From Cucumibacter marinus DSM 18995 (GTDB lineage Bacteria; Pseudomonadota; Alphaproteobacteria; Rhizobiales; Devosiaceae): a stretch of 64,000 bases of DNA. Each line of letters opens with the position of its first letter. Position 1 is the first letter of the stretch. Positions 55,230 through 62,908 of the stretch are shown in pieces. The DNA is taken from assembly GCF_000429865.1 (NCBI RefSeq), contig NZ_AUCR01000002.1, positions 186,001 through 250,000 of the forward strand, written 5' to 3'. The position numbers and the translations under genes are program-made. Under the pieces are notes generated by a model. The model had not been told where the DNA came from and ran no database searches. It saw only the letters and a program-made list of their open reading frames with translations.

Positions 55230-56207
55230 ATGACCGCCAGACAACCGCTGAAGACGAACGGGCAGAAATTGACCTTGGGGGGCGTTGGGCCGCATGCTCA
55301 GTCCGTGGCGGGTTCGGCGGATGCTGGCATGAGTGAAGTCTTCGATATCATTTCGCGGCTGAGATCGTCGCGGGACCAGTTCCCCAAGCGCGAGCGGCGG
55401 GTTGCCGATTTTGTGCTGACCCATCTCGACGAAGTGGTGCATTTGCGCCAGGGCGAGATCGCTGATGCGGCGGATGTGTCGGTGGCCACGGTCAACCGGT
55501 TCTGCCACACGCTTGGCTGCGACGGTTTTCGGGAGTTCAAGATCCGGCTGGCCCAGTCGGTTGCTGTCAGTCTCCAGTATCTGCACGGGCCAAGCGACGC
55601 CCAATCGCCAACCGACCAGCTGGTGGGGCAGGTGTTCGGCGCGCTGGTCGATACCCTCAACCTCGCCCGAGGGCAGCTCGATCACGAGGCGCTGGCCAGT
55701 GCCATCATCAGCCTGTCGGGTGCTCGCCGGGTGGCGTTTTTCGGGGTCGGCGGCGGCTCCTCCAACGTGGCGCGGGAAGGGGCGAACCGGTTCTTCCGGC
55801 TCGGCATCGCCGCCGAGGCCCATTCGGACGGTTATCTCCAGCGCATGCTCGCCTCGACCTACACCGCAGAGGATCGTGTCTTTGCGATTTCCTCGACCGG
55901 CATGCCTGCCGAGTTGCTTGATAGCGTGGCCATCGCCCGCCAATACGGCGCGCAAACCCTGGCCCTGACCAAAAGCGGATCAGACCTGGCCAAGGCGGTG
56001 GATATCGCCATCGAGGTCGATCTGCCCGAGGACCAGGACATTTTCAAACCCACGGCATCCCGCCTCGTCTTCACCACCATTCTCGATGTGCTGGCGACGG
56101 GCGTGGCGCGCACGCGGCCCGAGCCGGTGAAGGAAAACCTCCGCCGCATCCGCACCTCGCTGGTGCCGCTCTCCGGGGATACCGGCCCGAAGCCGGTTGG
56201 GGATTAG
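55230..56207 (+). CDS. RpiR/MurR-family transcriptional regulator (HTH-SIS)
   Basis: 325 aa from ATG 55230, about 9 nt after GAGGTG; GTG 55218 is an alternative. A basic 40-residue leader precedes the HTH_6 domain (about 40-115; VADFVLTHLDEVVHLRQGEIADAADVSVATVNRFCHTLG in parts). The SIS sugar-phosphate domain is at about 155-285 (RVAFFGVGGGSSNVAREG, FAISSTGMPAELLD). Such regulators sense phosphosugars. Divergent from the second opp operon, its likely target, which hints that the imported compound is a sugar-related molecule or muropeptide. Confidence 0.9.
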   Translation: MTARQPLKTNGQKLTLGGVGPHAQSVAGSADAGMSEVFDIISRLRSSRDQFPKRERRVADFVLTHLDEVVHLRQGEIADAADVSVATVNRFCHTLGCDGFREFKIRLAQSVAVSLQYLHGPSDAQSPTDQLVGQVFGALVDTLNLARGQLDHEALASAIISLSGARRVAFFGVGGGSSNVAREGANRFFRLGIAAEAHSDGYLQRMLASTYTAEDRVFAISSTGMPAELLDSVAIARQYGAQTLALTKSGSDLAKAVDIAIEVDLPEDQDIFKPTASRLVFTTILDVLATGVARTRPEPVKENLRRIRTSLVPLSGDTGPKPVGD

Positions 56208-57576
56208 GGAACTCGCTTAGGCGTTTCGAGTGAATGTGGCCTCCACAAGCCCTTACCGCGAGCCCTCATGGCCTTCTCCGCTTCAATCATGCCACTGGCA
56301 CGATTGGTGAAATGCGTCGAAGTCACCGGGGTGACGCTATTCGCTTTGGCTGAGGATTTGCCACCCCACGGTCGTCATTCTCGGGCTCGACCCGAGAATC
56401 CATGTTGAGGTGCATCGCGGGAAGCCGTTGTGACTCTCCACGACCACTGAATCCCTTGCAGCGCCTCATGGACCCTCGGGTCTTACCCGCCTCGCGCCGG
56501 CGGGCTGCCCGAGGGTGACGAGGTGGGCGGAGGTGACCAGTGCCACACGCTCTGCGCTGTCCCGGACTTGATCCGGGACCTACATGCCCAAATGCAACCA
56601 GGCCCCGGCTCGGAGGCCGGGGCGGCGCGAGGCAAAAGGAGGCCGGGGCGGCCCGGGAGGAAGCACCCCCAAGCCCTCACCCTGAGGTGCGAGGTGAAAC
56701 CGAGCCTCGAAGGGCGAGGGCGTGGTTGGCATGTGCCCCCCCACCCGGCCCGGCTATGCCGGACCGTTCAGCGGGCAATCTCTCCACTGGAGAGATTGCT
56801 GGTCCCGCCTCACCCCCGCAAGGGGGGGTAGGCCGTGCCCGCTTCACCGATGGAGTTGAAGGAACAATGAGCTGGCCCCAATGTCACCTCCCCCTTGACG
56901 GGGGGTGACAAGCGGTTGGGCGAAGCCCAAACCGAGGTTCCGGTGGAACCTTGGTAGTGCTGGAACGGGTGGGGGTGGTGTTTCCGCCATTCGAGCGTAG
57001 CTCTCATGGCCTTCTCACCTGAAATCAGTCCACCGGACTGATTTTGCCTTTCGGGCCGGATCGAAATTATCCCCGCCTCAAAAACCTCCCTTATCCTCTT
57101 CGAACCAGCTTGCGATTGAGCGTGGTCGCGACGAACGGTCAGGCAGGTCTGGGTCCGGGTTCCATGAGGGTCGCCTCAGGGAAGGCCAAAACTGCGCCGG
57201 AGCCGGCTGCCGTCAAGGCGGCGGCGTACCGTGGAAACATGGCGGGGATTGACCCCAGCCCGTTGCCGCAGTCCAAGCCCAAAACCCCGGGTGAGAGAGG
57301 CGCTGGCCGTCTCATTGTTTTAGTTTTGCGACGAGACGCCCTGCGCCTCTCTCCCGCTCTGCTCTTTGAAACCCTGGAGGCAAATGCCTGCCGGGCCTGT
57401 CGGGGTGTACGCTTGCACCAATACCGCGCTGTCCCGGACTTGATCCGGGACCTCCATGCCCAATTGCAACGAGGCCCCGGCTCGGAGGCCGGGGCGGCCC
57501 GGTAGTATGCACCCCCGAGCCCTCACCCTGAGCTGGTCGAAGGGCGAACCACGAGGGCGGGCTGCAAGTGAAAAAC
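56208..57576. repeat. 1.4 kb non-coding stretch rich in palindromic and duplicated repeats
   Basis: No supportable gene. Contents: a palindrome with arms ATTCTCGGG/CCCGAGAAT (56378-56399); one with arms ACCCTCGGG/CCCGAGGGT (56472-56516) that encloses the core CCTCGCGCCGGCGGGC (56490-56505); a 73-nt block at 56554-56626 repeated at 57426-57498 with 3 mismatches, each with arms GTCCCGGA/TCCGGGAC; a 58-nt block (56629-56686) shared with 19211-19268; and at about 56885-56945 a degenerate repeat of the CTCCCCCTTGACGGGG type common between genes of Rhizobiales. Open frames here have no start context or family match and follow the repeats. Confidence 0.75.
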
Positions 57577-58203
57577 TCAGTGCCTTTCAAGGAGTGCGTC
57601 GATCATGCGGGCGATGGCCGTGCGGTAGGCTTCGGCATCCTCTCCGGCATCGATTGCCAAGGCCGCCCGGTCGAAGGCGGCGGAGAGCAGGTCCGCCAAG
57701 GGCTCGATGGGCAGGTCACGCAGTTCGCCATGGTCTCGCGCATAGGCGAGACCCTCGATCAGCTCGGCGCCACCGGTTGCGCGGTCGATCCGGTTCATCT
57801 CCTCGTGGCCGAGCGTGGCGGGTCCATCGATGAGCAAGAGCCGGGCGCGGCCGGAAACGCTCATGGCGTCGAAAAAGGCGTTGGCGCCGTCGATCAGCGC
57901 GTCGCGGGCCGAGGCCGGTTCGGTGGTCCGCGTCTCGATGGCCCTTGCCACGGCTTCGGCTTCTGCCTCGATGACGGCGCGGAACAGCGCGGTCTTGCCT
58001 TCGAAGTGATGGTAGAGCGCGCCACGGGTCACCCGGGCGGCCTTGACGATTTCGGGGGTTCCGGTTTCAGCAAATCCCTTTGCGGCGAACAGTTCCCGCG
58101 CGGCTGACACAAGAGCGGTGCGGGTCCGTTCCGTCCGGGTTGCATTGGGGATGCGTTGCTTTTGTTCGGTTGCTGATCCGCTCGCTGCCACGATTTGCTC
58201 CAT
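57577..58203 (-). CDS. TetR/AcrR-family transcriptional regulator
   Basis: 208 aa from ATG 58203. N-terminal HTH at about 20-66 (RTALVSAARELFAAKGFAETGTPEIVKAARVTRGALYHHFEGKTALF in parts) with the YxHF motif. The C-terminal ligand domain is not assignable. Divergent from a VOC-domain gene; both promoters carry the same ACAtAC-N5-GTATGT site, so the protein probably represses itself and that gene. Confidence 0.92.
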   Translation of the reverse strand: MEQIVAASGSATEQKQRIPNATRTERTRTALVSAARELFAAKGFAETGTPEIVKAARVTRGALYHHFEGKTALFRAVIEAEAEAVARAIETRTTEPASARDALIDGANAFFDAMSVSGRARLLLIDGPATLGHEEMNRIDRATGGAELIEGLAYARDHGELRDLPIEPLADLLSAAFDRAALAIDAGEDAEAYRTAIARMIDALLERH

Positions 58204-58210
58204 CGCTGAT

Positions 58211-58227
58211 ACAAACTGACTGTATGT
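58211..58227. promoter_or_regulatory. TetR operator, autoregulatory site
   Basis: ACAAAC-TGACT-GTATGT: 11 of 12 arm bases match the second site at 58354. It lies 8 nt upstream of the TetR start codon, where binding would block transcription or initiation. Confidence 0.6.
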
Positions 58228-58353
58228 GGGAGCAACGATGCGGCGCAAGCCAGAGTTCGCGGGGAGGCGGGTGGAGACCGCGCGCTTTCCCGATGTTCCG
58301 TTCAAGGGCGCCAAAACAATCTGAGTGATGGCTTCGTAGCGAACATGAGATTG

Positions 58354-58370
58354 ACATACATGCAGTATGT
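58354..58370. promoter_or_regulatory. TetR operator at the VOC gene promoter
   Basis: Perfect palindrome ACATAC-ATGCA-GTATGT overlapping a TTGACA (58351-58356) -35-like element, 94 nt upstream of the VOC gene start. Resembles the AcrR/TetR class of operators (TACATACAT-type). Confidence 0.75.
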
Positions 58371-58463
58371 ATATTTATTGATGGCGGCATCGCGGTGCCG
58401 GCCGGACCCTTGTCCGGTCGGGCAGGCGCGGGCCCGAAACACGCGCCATCAAGGAGCTCCAGG

Positions 58464-58901
58464 ATGAAGATCACCCAGTATTACCCGGTCATCATGACCA
58501 CGGAAGTCGAGGCAACCTCAGCCTTTTACGAAACCCATTTCCACTTCGAGCGGGCCTTTGATGGCGGCTGGTATGTGCATCTGCGCTCGACCGTCGACCC
58601 TTCGGTCAATCTGGCCGTTCTGCAGGGTGACCACGAGACGGTACCCGAATCGGCGCGCGGGCAGGTGTCAGGACTGATCCTCAATTTCGAGGTCGAGGAT
58701 GTCGACGCGTTCTATGAAACCGCGAAATCCGCCGGCCTGCCGATCCACTTGCCGCTCAGGGATGAGGATTTCGGCCAGCGCCATTTCATCACCCACGACC
58801 CGAATGGCGTGTTGATCGATGTAATCAAGCCGATCCCGCCGAGCGCCGACTATGCCGCGCAATATGATCAGCAGGCCTTGTCCGAACTGGTCGCGGAGTG
58901 A
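58464..58901 (+). CDS. VOC-superfamily protein (glyoxalase/bleomycin-resistance type)
   Basis: 145 aa from ATG 58464, with GGAG nearby. The paired beta-alpha-beta-beta-beta fold is seen in [25 protein letters not shown] and [21 protein letters not shown], ending in [20 protein letters not shown], with His and Glu/Asp metal-type positions. Could bind or modify a small toxic compound. Controlled by the divergent TetR, which suggests induction by its ligand. Confidence 0.88.
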   Translation: MKITQYYPVIMTTEVEATSAFYETHFHFERAFDGGWYVHLRSTVDPSVNLAVLQGDHETVPESARGQVSGLILNFEVEDVDAFYETAKSAGLPIHLPLRDEDFGQRHFITHDPNGVLIDVIKPIPPSADYAAQYDQQALSELVAE

Positions 58902-58922
58902 CCGCGATCAGGACCGTCGGCG

Positions 58923-59882
58923 TCAGTCGCCATAGGTCCGTTCGGCCAGGGGCGTGGTGCTGATAGCATCAGACAGGATCGCGGTGAAGGAGGCTTCAGC
59001 GCGGTTCTGTTTCATCGCCGGGTTGAGCATGGTGAAGACATCGATTTCCGGCGGGTCGCGATAGGGCGGCAGTCGGAACAAGTTTCCGGCCTCGACGTCG
59101 GGGCGGGCGACGTGCACCGGCAGGGGGCCGATGCCGAGCCCGGCAACGATCATTCGACGCACTTCCTCAAGGTTCTCGGCGGTGCCGATCACCCGGTCGT
59201 CCGGGGTGGCCTGCGCCCTCAATATGGTGATCGGCCGCAACACGTCCGAGAGCTGGTCGGTCGTGAACGAGACCCAGTCAAAGCCGGCAATGTCTTTCTG
59301 CCTGAGCCCCTTGCGCCCGAACAGGGGATGGCCCGGCCCGCAGTAAAGGCCGAAATACTCGCGGTACATCTGTTGGTGCACCAGCTTGGGGTGCGGGTTG
59401 GAAATGATCGCGATGCCGAGGCTCGCCCGCCGGGAGAGCACGCGCTCGACCACGGTCGGGCTGTTTTCGATGCGGATCTCCACCGTTGCCCTTGGATGCC
59501 GGCGATGAAATTCGCTCAGCGCCTCATCGAAGATCGGGCTCAGGACATGGCTGGCCATGGCGATGGTGACATGACCCGTGATCTCCTCGCGGACATCGCG
59601 CATCAGCACCCCGAGCCGCAGGATCGCGCCGTGGATATCCACGGCTTCGCGGTAAAGCGCCATGCCGGCATCGGTCACACGGAACCAGCCCGGGCTGCGG
59701 TCGATGAGCTGGCGCCCCAGCGTTTCCTCGAGCCTCTTGAGGGCGCTCGAGACACTGGGCTGTTGCAAGCCCAGTTCCTGTGCGGCGCCGGTAATCGAGC
59801 CGGCCTCGACCAGCACAACGAACATGCGCAGCAGATTCCAGTCGAGTTTTCGGGCGATATCGTTGGGGAGCGGGGCATCCAT
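58923..59882 (-). CDS. LysR-family transcriptional regulator
   Basis: 319 aa. N-terminal HTH about 14-73 (LDWNLLRMFVVLVEAGSITGAAQELGLQQPSVSSALKRLEETLG in parts), then the periplasmic-binding-like effector domain. Divergent from the polyamine-type importer across 95 nt and convergent to the VOC gene. It likely controls the pot genes in response to their substrate. Confidence 0.92.
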   Translation of the reverse strand: MDAPLPNDIARKLDWNLLRMFVVLVEAGSITGAAQELGLQQPSVSSALKRLEETLGRQLIDRSPGWFRVTDAGMALYREAVDIHGAILRLGVLMRDVREEITGHVTIAMASHVLSPIFDEALSEFHRRHPRATVEIRIENSPTVVERVLSRRASLGIAIISNPHPKLVHQQMYREYFGLYCGPGHPLFGRKGLRQKDIAGFDWVSFTTDQLSDVLRPITILRAQATPDDRVIGTAENLEEVRRMIVAGLGIGPLPVHVARPDVEAGNLFRLPPYRDPPEIDVFTMLNPAMKQNRAEASFTAILSDAISTTPLAERTYGD

Positions 59883-59977
59883 AACACCATCAATACAGTC
59901 AATGATGACGATTTTGAATATCTATTTGAATAATGATTTGGGCCTTACCAGACTGGCCGGTGAGGGAGTGAACAATC
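59883..59977. promoter_or_regulatory. AT-rich divergent promoter region between lysR and potB
   Basis: TTGAATA occurs twice, at 59914-59920 and 59926-59932, a 12-nt period, with other ATGAT repeats nearby. LysR sites are commonly T-N11-A in such regions. No firm assignment. Confidence 0.3.
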
Positions 59978-60850
59978 ATGGCCAGTATCGAACAGGCGGA
60001 ACGGCGCGCGCCGTGGATCCTGCTTTCGCCCGCGTTGACGGCGGTCGGGCTTCTGCTTCTGGTGCCGCTGGTTTTCGTGCTGGTTTATTCCTTCTGGCTC
60101 CGCAGCGCCGTTGGCGGGATCGATGCGACCTTCTCGTTCAACAACTGGGCCGAGGTCCTTGGCGACCGCTTTTACCGCGACATCCTTCTCCAGACGATCA
60201 AGATTGCGCTGATCACCACGGTCGTATGCGCCCTTGCGGGATATCCGGCCGCCTATTTCATCGCGCGGGTGAAAGGGGTCAATCGCGGCTTTCTGCTGCT
60301 GCTTCTGATGCTGCCATTCTGGGTCAGCTACATCATCCGTACCATGAGCTGGATCAATATTCTGGGTGTGTCCGGCGCGGTCAATTCGCTGTTGCAGGCG
60401 ATGGGTATCGTCACAGACCCGATCCAGATGCTCTACAATGAAACCACGGTCGTGCTGGGGCTGGTGCACTACCTTCTGCCCTTCATGATCCTCAATATCT
60501 ATGTGAGCCTTGACGGCATCGACACCACGCTCGAGGACGCCGCCCACTCGCTGGGCGCCACCCGGTGGCAGGCCTTTACCGAGGTTACATTGCCCCTTTC
60601 CATGCCCGGGCTCGGGGCAGGGGCTTTGTTGTGTTTCGTTTTGGGGGCGGGGACCTATATCACGCCGATCATCCTGGGCGGTCCGCGCGATGCGATGTTC
60701 GCCAATCTGGTGTTCGACGCCATCATCACCCAGCTCGACTGGCCGCTCGGCGCCGCCCTGTCGCTGGCCCTGCTGGTCGTGCTCGGCACGGTGGTCGTCG
60801 TCTACAACCGGTTCGCCGGGCTCGGTCAACTGGCAAAGGGGCTGGGCTGA
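59978..60850 (+). CDS. Spermidine/putrescine-type ABC transporter permease, PotB family
   Basis: 290 aa. TM1 WILLSPALTAVGLLLLVPLVFVLVYSFWLRS; coupling loop EDAAHSLGATRWQAFTEVTLPLSMPGLGAG is of the PotB type. One-base overlap with the next permease (TGATG). The substrate may be a polyamine or another cationic solute. Confidence 0.9.
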   Translation: MASIEQAERRAPWILLSPALTAVGLLLLVPLVFVLVYSFWLRSAVGGIDATFSFNNWAEVLGDRFYRDILLQTIKIALITTVVCALAGYPAAYFIARVKGVNRGFLLLLLMLPFWVSYIIRTMSWINILGVSGAVNSLLQAMGIVTDPIQMLYNETTVVLGLVHYLLPFMILNIYVSLDGIDTTLEDAAHSLGATRWQAFTEVTLPLSMPGLGAGALLCFVLGAGTYITPIILGGPRDAMFANLVFDAIITQLDWPLGAALSLALLVVLGTVVVVYNRFAGLGQLAKGLG

Positions 60851-61665
60851 TGCGCAAACCAACCGGGTTCACCTGGATCACCCTGTGGACGATCTTCGTC
60901 TATCTGTTCATGTTCCTGCCCATCGGGGTCGTCGTACTGTTGAGCTTCAATGCCAGCCAGTTCGGCTCTTTCCCGATGACCGGGTTTTCGCTGCAGTGGT
61001 TTGGCGAGCTGGCCACCAATGATGCCATCATCCGTGCCTTCCAGACTTCGGCACTGCTGGGCATCCTCACTGCCATCATCTCGACCACGATCGGCGTGCT
61101 CGCCTCGCTGGCGATGGTGCGCTACGACTTTCCCGGCAAGACCACGATCTCGACGCTGCTGATCGCGCCGATCCTCGTGCCCGAGGTGGTGCTGGCGGTG
61201 GCGCTGCTTTTGTTCCTGCAATTGATGAATGTGCCCAAGAGCTTTCCGCTCTTGTTGATGGGCCATGTCATCTTCACCCTGCCTTTCGTCGTGCTGGTCG
61301 TGCAGGCGCGGCTGATCGGGGTTCGGCGGGATTATGAAGAAGCGGCGATGAGTCTCGGCGCCTCGCCCATACAGACCTTTTTCCGCGTCACGCTGCCCCT
61401 GATCATGCCTGCGGTCATGGCCGGCGCGTTGTTCGCTTTCACGATTTCGTTCGATGACATCACCGGCACCCTGTTCTGGAAGCCCGGCGGTGTCGAAACC
61501 GTGCCCACCCAGATCTTCGCCATGCTGCGCAACTCGATCTCACCCGAGATCAACGCGCTCGGCACGGTGATGATCGTTCTTACGGTGGGCCTTCCCCTGC
61601 TCGGCCTTGCGGTCATGCGCCAGGTTTCGGCCCGGCAGGGGGCACAGGCGGGCGCGCCCGCATAG
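60850..61665 (+). CDS. Spermidine/putrescine-type ABC transporter permease, PotC family
   Basis: 271 aa from ATG 60850. FLPIGVVVLLSFNASQFGSFPMTGFSLQWF is the PotC-type start; coupling loop EEAAMSLGASPIQTFFRVTLPLIMPAVMAG, followed by FTISFDDITGTLFW. Nineteen nt before the binding protein. Confidence 0.9.
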   Translation: MRKPTGFTWITLWTIFVYLFMFLPIGVVVLLSFNASQFGSFPMTGFSLQWFGELATNDAIIRAFQTSALLGILTAIISTTIGVLASLAMVRYDFPGKTTISTLLIAPILVPEVVLAVALLLFLQLMNVPKSFPLLLMGHVIFTLPFVVLVVQARLIGVRRDYEEAAMSLGASPIQTFFRVTLPLIMPAVMAGALFAFTISFDDITGTLFWKPGGVETVPTQIFAMLRNSISPEINALGTVMIVLTVGLPLLGLAVMRQVSARQGAQAGAPA

Positions 61666-61684
61666 AATCCAGAGGGAGGATTAG

Positions 61685-62827
61685 ATGGACAGTACGAAAA
61701 GATATGAGCGGCTGCGCGAGCGGCTCGGCAATGGCGGGCTCGACCGCCGGCAGTTCTTTACCCTGGTGGGGGCCGCGGGTCTTGCCTATGGCGTGCAGAT
61801 GCCGTTTGCCAGCCGGGTGAAGGCGCAGGACGTCTCCGAGGTCCGGTTCGATGGCTGGGGCGGCGTGGTCTCCGAGGCCTTCCGCGACAAGGCATTCGAT
61901 CCCTATACCGACAAGACAGGGGTCACCGTTGTCGACGGCACCTTCGGCAGTGGTGACGAATATCTCGCCCGCGTCCAGGCCTCGCAGGAAGGCGAATACA
62001 ACATCGCCCACCTGTCCGGCGTGTTCGACTATGCGCGCTATTACAATCTCGGCTATGCCAGCAATCTCAACCGCGCCAACATCCCCAATCTCGACTTGGT
62101 GATTCCCAAGCTCGTCGATGTCTATTCGGCGGTTTCCGGCGATGAATTGTCCTGCGTGCCGTTCGATTACGGCACCACGGGCATCGCCTATAACCGCAAA
62201 TACATCTCTGACGAGGAGGCCAAGGAAAAGGGCGCCAAGCTGCTGATCGACGAGGCCTACAAGGGCAAAATCGGCGGTTGGTCGGACTGGCGCACCCGCA
62301 TGTGGTATGCGGCACTGCAGACCGATCAGGACCCCAACGGGGCAACCGATGTCGATGCGATGTGGGATGCCGTGCGCGCCCATCGTGATCTGGTGCTGAA
62401 GTACTGGACTTCGGGCGCGGAGCTGATGAGCCTTCTGGCCGAAGAAGAAATCTATGTCACTGAAGGCTGGTCGGGCCGCATCTATGCGCTGCAGGAGCAG
62501 GGCCACGATATCGGCTATATCGATCCGCCCAATGGCTTCGGCTGGCAGGAATGCATGTTCGTGATCAAGGGTTCTCCCATGGCCGAGTGTGAAGAGCTAT
62601 TGAACTTCATGCTCGCGCCGGAGACCTCGATCGCGGTCGCCGAAGCCCAGAACTATCCGCCCGCGCTCGATCCAAGCAAGGTCGATTTGGGCTCCAAGAT
62701 CCCGACACTGCCGGCTTTCGATCCGTCTGGCACCTTGAGCGGGCTGACCTTTGCCGATCCGAACTACTGGAACGGCAACGAGGCTGACTGGTCCAAGACC
62801 TTCGGACGGGTCCAGAAGGGCTACTAG
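61685..62827 (+). CDS. Spermidine/putrescine-type ABC transporter binding protein, PotD family (Tat-exported)
   Basis: 380 aa. N-terminus has a twin-arginine signal: LDRRQFFTLVGAAGLAYG (RR at 21-22), with a cleavage site near SRVKAQD. The mature part is a PotD-like type II fold (GWGGVVSEAFRDKAFDPYTDKTGVTVVDG, PFDYGTTGIAYNRKY). A Tat signal implies folding or cofactor binding before export. Followed by a perfect stem-loop. Confidence 0.9.
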   Translation: MDSTKRYERLRERLGNGGLDRRQFFTLVGAAGLAYGVQMPFASRVKAQDVSEVRFDGWGGVVSEAFRDKAFDPYTDKTGVTVVDGTFGSGDEYLARVQASQEGEYNIAHLSGVFDYARYYNLGYASNLNRANIPNLDLVIPKLVDVYSAVSGDELSCVPFDYGTTGIAYNRKYISDEEAKEKGAKLLIDEAYKGKIGGWSDWRTRMWYAALQTDQDPNGATDVDAMWDAVRAHRDLVLKYWTSGAELMSLLAEEEIYVTEGWSGRIYALQEQGHDIGYIDPPNGFGWQECMFVIKGSPMAECEELLNFMLAPETSIAVAEAQNYPPALDPSKVDLGSKIPTLPAFDPSGTLSGLTFADPNYWNGNEADWSKTFGRVQKGY

Positions 62828-62843
62828 GCGTAACGCCGACACG

Positions 62844-62867
62844 GGAGCGGGCGAAAGCGCCCGCTCC
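62844..62867 (+). terminator. Stem-loop between potD and potA
   Basis: Perfect 10-bp arms GGAGCGGGCG (62844-62853) and CGCCCGCTCC (62858-62867), loop AAAG. Starts 17 nt after the potD stop and ends 41 nt before the potA start. Same position relative to the binding-protein gene as in the phn, mal, dpp and opp operons. Confidence 0.65.
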
Positions 62868-62908
62868 GCAAGCCGGCCAACCGGCTCAAGGGATGAGAGG
62901 GCAGCGAT

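Noticed and set aside
56523-56908. Overlapping plus-strand frames in the repeat island
   Set aside because: They translate the palindromic repeats in several frames with no preferred frame, no ribosome binding site and no similarity to a family.
57044-57505. Plus-strand frame of about 150 codons before the TetR gene
   Set aside because: Partly made of the duplicated 73-nt block and without protein-like composition.
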